A DNA stretch of 64,000 nt from Scytolyngbya sp. HA4215-MV1 (GTDB lineage Bacteria; Cyanobacteriota; Cyanobacteriia; Leptolyngbyales; Leptolyngbyaceae), in contig JAHHIA010000004.1 of NCBI GenBank assembly GCA_019359045.1, forward strand, positions 372,001 through 436,000, in the 5' to 3' direction. Position numbers and translations under genes: made by a program. Below, one piece after another: positions 61,164 to 64,000 of the stretch. Under the pieces are notes generated by a model, which had not been told where the DNA came from, did no database searches, and saw only the letters and a program-made list of their open reading frames with translations. Positions within the stretch are counted from its first letter, which is position 1. The number at the start of each line of letters is the position of its first letter.

Positions 61164-63598
61164 AAAACCTTCTGAATTAAGCTAATTATTTTATCAAATC
61201 GAAAATCGCTACCCCAACGAATCAAGCTGGTTGCGAGCGGCGCATAAGTTTCGGGAATTTGCTCAACTAATTCGAGCAATGTATAATCAAACCCTTTAAT
61301 TGCCGCCTCATGCAACTTTCCAATCCATTCTGGTGACATTTGAGACAAATAGTAGCTGAGTTGATAGTCATCGATCATGACAGCATTTTCCAGGGGTTGC
61401 TCAACTTGCCAAACGATCTCTTCTTCCCACTCAGCGGCATGGGTGACTACTGTTTGTGAATGAAGCGCTTGGGGATGATCAAAGCCGCATCTACGGATCG
61501 GAACCACAAAAATAAACAGGGTGCCCTGTCCCTGTTTAGACTGAAAATTCAGAGTTCCTCCCATGAGATGCACAAACTGTTGACTAATATATAAGCCAAG
61601 ACCACTTCCCGGATGAGAACGGCATCCATCTGGAGGTTGTACAAAGGGTTCAAATAGAGTTCCCAAATTGGCTGGATCGATGCCCAACCCGGTATCTTCA
61701 ATTTCAAACTGGAGTGTGAGGGTGGGCAGTGTTGCGTCGAGGAGCGAGGGAGATGCAGAAGGATCTGAGCTAGTGGAAAGGCAATCCACTGGCTTAACTT
61801 GTAAGCTGACATGACCTTGCTGAGTAAACTTAATGGCATTATCGAGTAGATTGACCAAAACCTGATGCAGCTTATTGGCATCTGCCTGGACATATTGGGG
61901 GACTTCTGGCGTACGGTTGACAAGGAATTGCAACCCCTTGGCGATCGCCGCTAGCTGAAATTTGTTGTTCAGGCTATCGAGTAATCGATGCAGATCAAAG
62001 TTGGTTTCTTGCAAGGAAACCCTACCGACCTCCAGGTTAGAAGCCTTTAAGATGTCATTGATCAAAGAAAGTAAATGCGTTCCACTACGATAGATGATTT
62101 TGATGTTTTCCGACTGTTGGGGAGTGAGCGAAAGGTCCTGTTTCAGAACCTGAGAAAAGCCCAGAATAGCATTGAGTGGAGTTCTCAATTCGTGACTCAT
62201 GCTGGCAAGAAACTCACTTTTGGCACGATTGGCATCCGCACTGCGGACGGCTTCGTGCAAGGCGATTTCTTTGGCTTTGGCTAGCTCTTCTGTGCGCTGT
62301 TCCACTCGATTTTCGAGTTCGGTGAAGGATGTTTTTAATTTGGCTGCCATACGATTGAACGATTGGGCGAGGAGTTGTAGTTCGCGCGCACCTTTCACAT
62401 CAATAGCGTGGTCGAGATCATTGTTAGAGATGGCTTGGCTGGCAATCACCAATCGATGAATCGGGTGGGTAATCCAACGAGAGGTGATTAAGCCGGATAG
62501 GGTTGCCAGTGCCAGCGATAAGAAACACAATAGGATGGTTGTGCGAGTGTTGGTGTTGATTTGCTCCATGAAGTCGGATTCTGGCACCACCACCACTACG
62601 AGCCAGTTCAACCCGAGCGCGTTTCGCCAGGGGGTAACTTGCACAAATTTGTGTTTACCCCCGATCGCAAACTCCAATTGTTGGCTAGTTTGAATGCGAT
62701 CGAGACTTTGAAAGTGCTGAGTGAGGAAAGTGGCAGTCGATTGGATTAAAGGATCAGAGCTGGCGATCGCTTTCACCCGATGGGCATTACCATTTGTCAC
62801 ACTGAAAGGGAGGCTTTGACCGGAACAAGCAACCAGCAATCCATTTCGCTCCAGGATAAAAGTTCGGCTAGAGGGGCTAATATTCAACGTTTGAAGATAG
62901 GTGCCGATTTGAGACAAGATCAAATCCACCCCAACCACACCAATGATTTGCTGCCGAGTGTCGAACACAGGATAACTGGCAGAAATGGAAAGAACTTCAG
63001 GTTTGTCATCCCATTGATAAATTTGTGTCCATAAAGGTTTTTTAGCTTTGACCGCATCGGTATACCAGGCTTCGACCATTGGTGTGTAATCTTTCACGGC
63101 AATCCGACGGGTGCGATCGCCCTGCTGATTCGTTTCATACACATATAACTGCCCGCCTGTCCGTTGGTGCGAACGTTCATTAATCAGCAAGCTGCCATTG
63201 TCCAGCCGCTCGACCCCTATAAAATCTCCCTGAGTATTCGCAAAATTGACATATCCCACATTAAAGATTTGCATTTGCTTCCAAAAGAAAGTACCCACTT
63301 GTTGGAAATTTTGTAAATCTAATAATTTTAAGTTGATTGCTTCAAGATTAATTTGATTAATCACCAGGGGCTCTTCTAATTCTTCTTTCAAGAATTCCGT
63401 GACTTGAGAACTGGCTTTGACGCGCAACTGCATTGCCAAAACGTTCACTGCTTTTTGTCCATGCTGTAAGGAAAACCAACCTGTTAAACCGACTGCAGCA
63501 AAAATTTGTAGAACAAATGGAACGACCAAAACAAGCCGTAACGGTGTTTTCCCTAAGGTTTTAAAGACAAGAGTAGAAAGGGCGGAAGAGCGTTTCAC
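61160..63598 (-). CDS. Membrane sensor histidine kinase with Cache-type periplasmic domain and HAMP
   Basis: 812 residues starting at GTG 63598 (MKRSSALSTLVFKTLGKTPL). TM1 lies at about 22-44. A double-Cache-like ligand-binding region covers about 55-335, where SISASYPVFDTRQQIIGVVG, VDLILSQIGTYLQ and VTPWRNALGLNWLVVVVVP are typical of dCache domains. TM2 is at about 350-372, HAMP at about 373-425, HisKA has ASMSHELRTPLNAILGF, and the ATPase has LLDNAIKFTQQGHV, DTGLGIDPAN and GSGLGLYISQ. There is no receiver. The C-terminal module (MSPEWIGKLHEAAIKGFDYT, LVEQIPE, RFDKIISLI) matches the other kinases here. Signals probably pass to the receiver protein it overlaps. Confidence 0.93.
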   Translation of the reverse strand: MKRSSALSTLVFKTLGKTPLRLVLVVPFVLQIFAAVGLTGWFSLQHGQKAVNVLAMQLRVKASSQVTEFLKEELEEPLVINQINLEAINLKLLDLQNFQQVGTFFWKQMQIFNVGYVNFANTQGDFIGVERLDNGSLLINERSHQRTGGQLYVYETNQQGDRTRRIAVKDYTPMVEAWYTDAVKAKKPLWTQIYQWDDKPEVLSISASYPVFDTRQQIIGVVGVDLILSQIGTYLQTLNISPSSRTFILERNGLLVACSGQSLPFSVTNGNAHRVKAIASSDPLIQSTATFLTQHFQSLDRIQTSQQLEFAIGGKHKFVQVTPWRNALGLNWLVVVVVPESDFMEQINTNTRTTILLCFLSLALATLSGLITSRWITHPIHRLVIASQAISNNDLDHAIDVKGARELQLLAQSFNRMAAKLKTSFTELENRVEQRTEELAKAKEIALHEAVRSADANRAKSEFLASMSHELRTPLNAILGFSQVLKQDLSLTPQQSENIKIIYRSGTHLLSLINDILKASNLEVGRVSLQETNFDLHRLLDSLNNKFQLAAIAKGLQFLVNRTPEVPQYVQADANKLHQVLVNLLDNAIKFTQQGHVSLQVKPVDCLSTSSDPSASPSLLDATLPTLTLQFEIEDTGLGIDPANLGTLFEPFVQPPDGCRSHPGSGLGLYISQQFVHLMGGTLNFQSKQGQGTLFIFVVPIRRCGFDHPQALHSQTVVTHAAEWEEEIVWQVEQPLENAVMIDDYQLSYYLSQMSPEWIGKLHEAAIKGFDYTLLELVEQIPETYAPLATSLIRWGSDFRFDKIISLIQKVL

Positions 63599-63747
63599 GA
63601 TGCAACCATTTAAAAGGCTAAAAATGAGCCATTTAGCTCATTTTGACGTTGAACGATCGATAAGAAAAGCGGCAAAGTAGGGACTATGTGAGGAAGATTT
63701 TTTGAAAGTGTACAGGATCAAAAACATCTCACTTTTGCGATCGAGTA

Positions 63748-64000
63748 TTAATCCATAAACTGTTTCGTTAGGTCTGTGATTTTATCAAAACGGAATTCAT
63801 GGCTCCAGGCAGCTAACGTTGTGGCTAGCAAAGACTGGGTCTGAGGAATTTGCTCAATTAACTGAAGGATTTGATGATCAAACCCTTTCACCGCTGCCTC
63901 ATGGAGTTGGTTGATCCATTCAGCGGGCATTTGAGCAAGATAAAGATGCAGCGTCGAGACACCTGCTATTTCTTCATTCTTCCCAAAATGGGGCTCCTTT
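63748..64000 (-). CDS. C-terminal end of a further histidine kinase (cut by window edge)
   Basis: An open minus-strand frame from the window edge to TAA at 63748. The visible end reads KEPHFGKNEEIAGVSTLHLY, then LAQMPAEWINQLHEAAVKGF, LIEQIPQTQSLLATTLAAW and RFDKITDLTKQFMD. It is the same C-terminal module that ends the kinases at 61160 and 56329, so this is very probably the tail of a hybrid kinase whose main part lies beyond 64000. Gap to the next gene is 149 nt. Confidence 0.8.
   Translation of the reverse strand, partial: KEPHFGKNEEIAGVSTLHLYLAQMPAEWINQLHEAAVKGFDHQILQLIEQIPQTQSLLATTLAAWSHEFRFDKITDLTKQFMD

Overview
The window is cyanobacterial chromosome. It encodes phycocyanin subunits, rod and rod-core linkers and bilin lyases, the magnesium chelatase H subunit, and a ferredoxin-thioredoxin reductase variable chain. 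The palindrome GCGATCGC (HIP1, a cyanobacterial hallmark) recurs throughout. Many two-component proteins and large signalling ATPases suggest a large-genome, probably filamentous, species; no species call is made.

Layout. 1-7300: membrane and housekeeping genes (SpoIIM-like and RDD proteins, a secreted triple-repeat protein, purQ-purS, a Zur-like regulator, an SPFH/NfeD pair). 8000-12000: a tail-anchored PP2C phosphatase, ftrV, a PPC-domain protein and an RluD-type pseudouridine synthase. 12100-15900: an overlapping cheB / cheR-PAS / histidine kinase operon. 15970-20370: two siroheme-pathway genes (cobA, sirB), a Dps-type ferritin and an ATP-dependent DNA ligase. 20370-32260: the phycobilisome region, with two separate phycocyanin operons. 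The first (cpcB-cpcA, a decayed linker gene, cpcC, cpcD) has an exact RcaC-type L-box upstream. The second (cpcB-cpcA, then cpcE, cpcF and cpcG) has a MITE-like element between cpcB and cpcA. An unusual single-domain linker lies between the operons. 32360-38040: purU, chlH and a small coiled-coil protein. 38180-53390: an accessory region with a NACHT-pentapeptide protein, a tRNA-Lys, cbiET, a PAS kinase, a cytochrome b-like protein, Uma2, a NACHT-GUN4 fusion, a secreted protein plus its broken copy, a pseudo-orthocaspase and several repeat families. 53580-64000: an amidohydrolase, then a dense histidine-kinase array with two translationally overlapping pairs.

How the genes fit together. Tetrapyrrole metabolism recurs: siroheme (cobA, sirB), cobalamin (cbiET), chlorophyll (chlH), bilin attachment (cpcE/F) and a GUN4 domain fused to a NACHT ATPase. 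Gene order B-A-linker-linker-D together with the L-box suggests that the first operon is the red-light-induced phycocyanin of type III chromatic acclimation, and that the B-A-E-F-G set is the constitutive one; this is inference. The best candidates for undescribed biology are the NACHT-GUN4 fusion, the linker at 26128-26853, and the dispersed repeats that have entered the phycobilisome and NACHT neighbourhoods.
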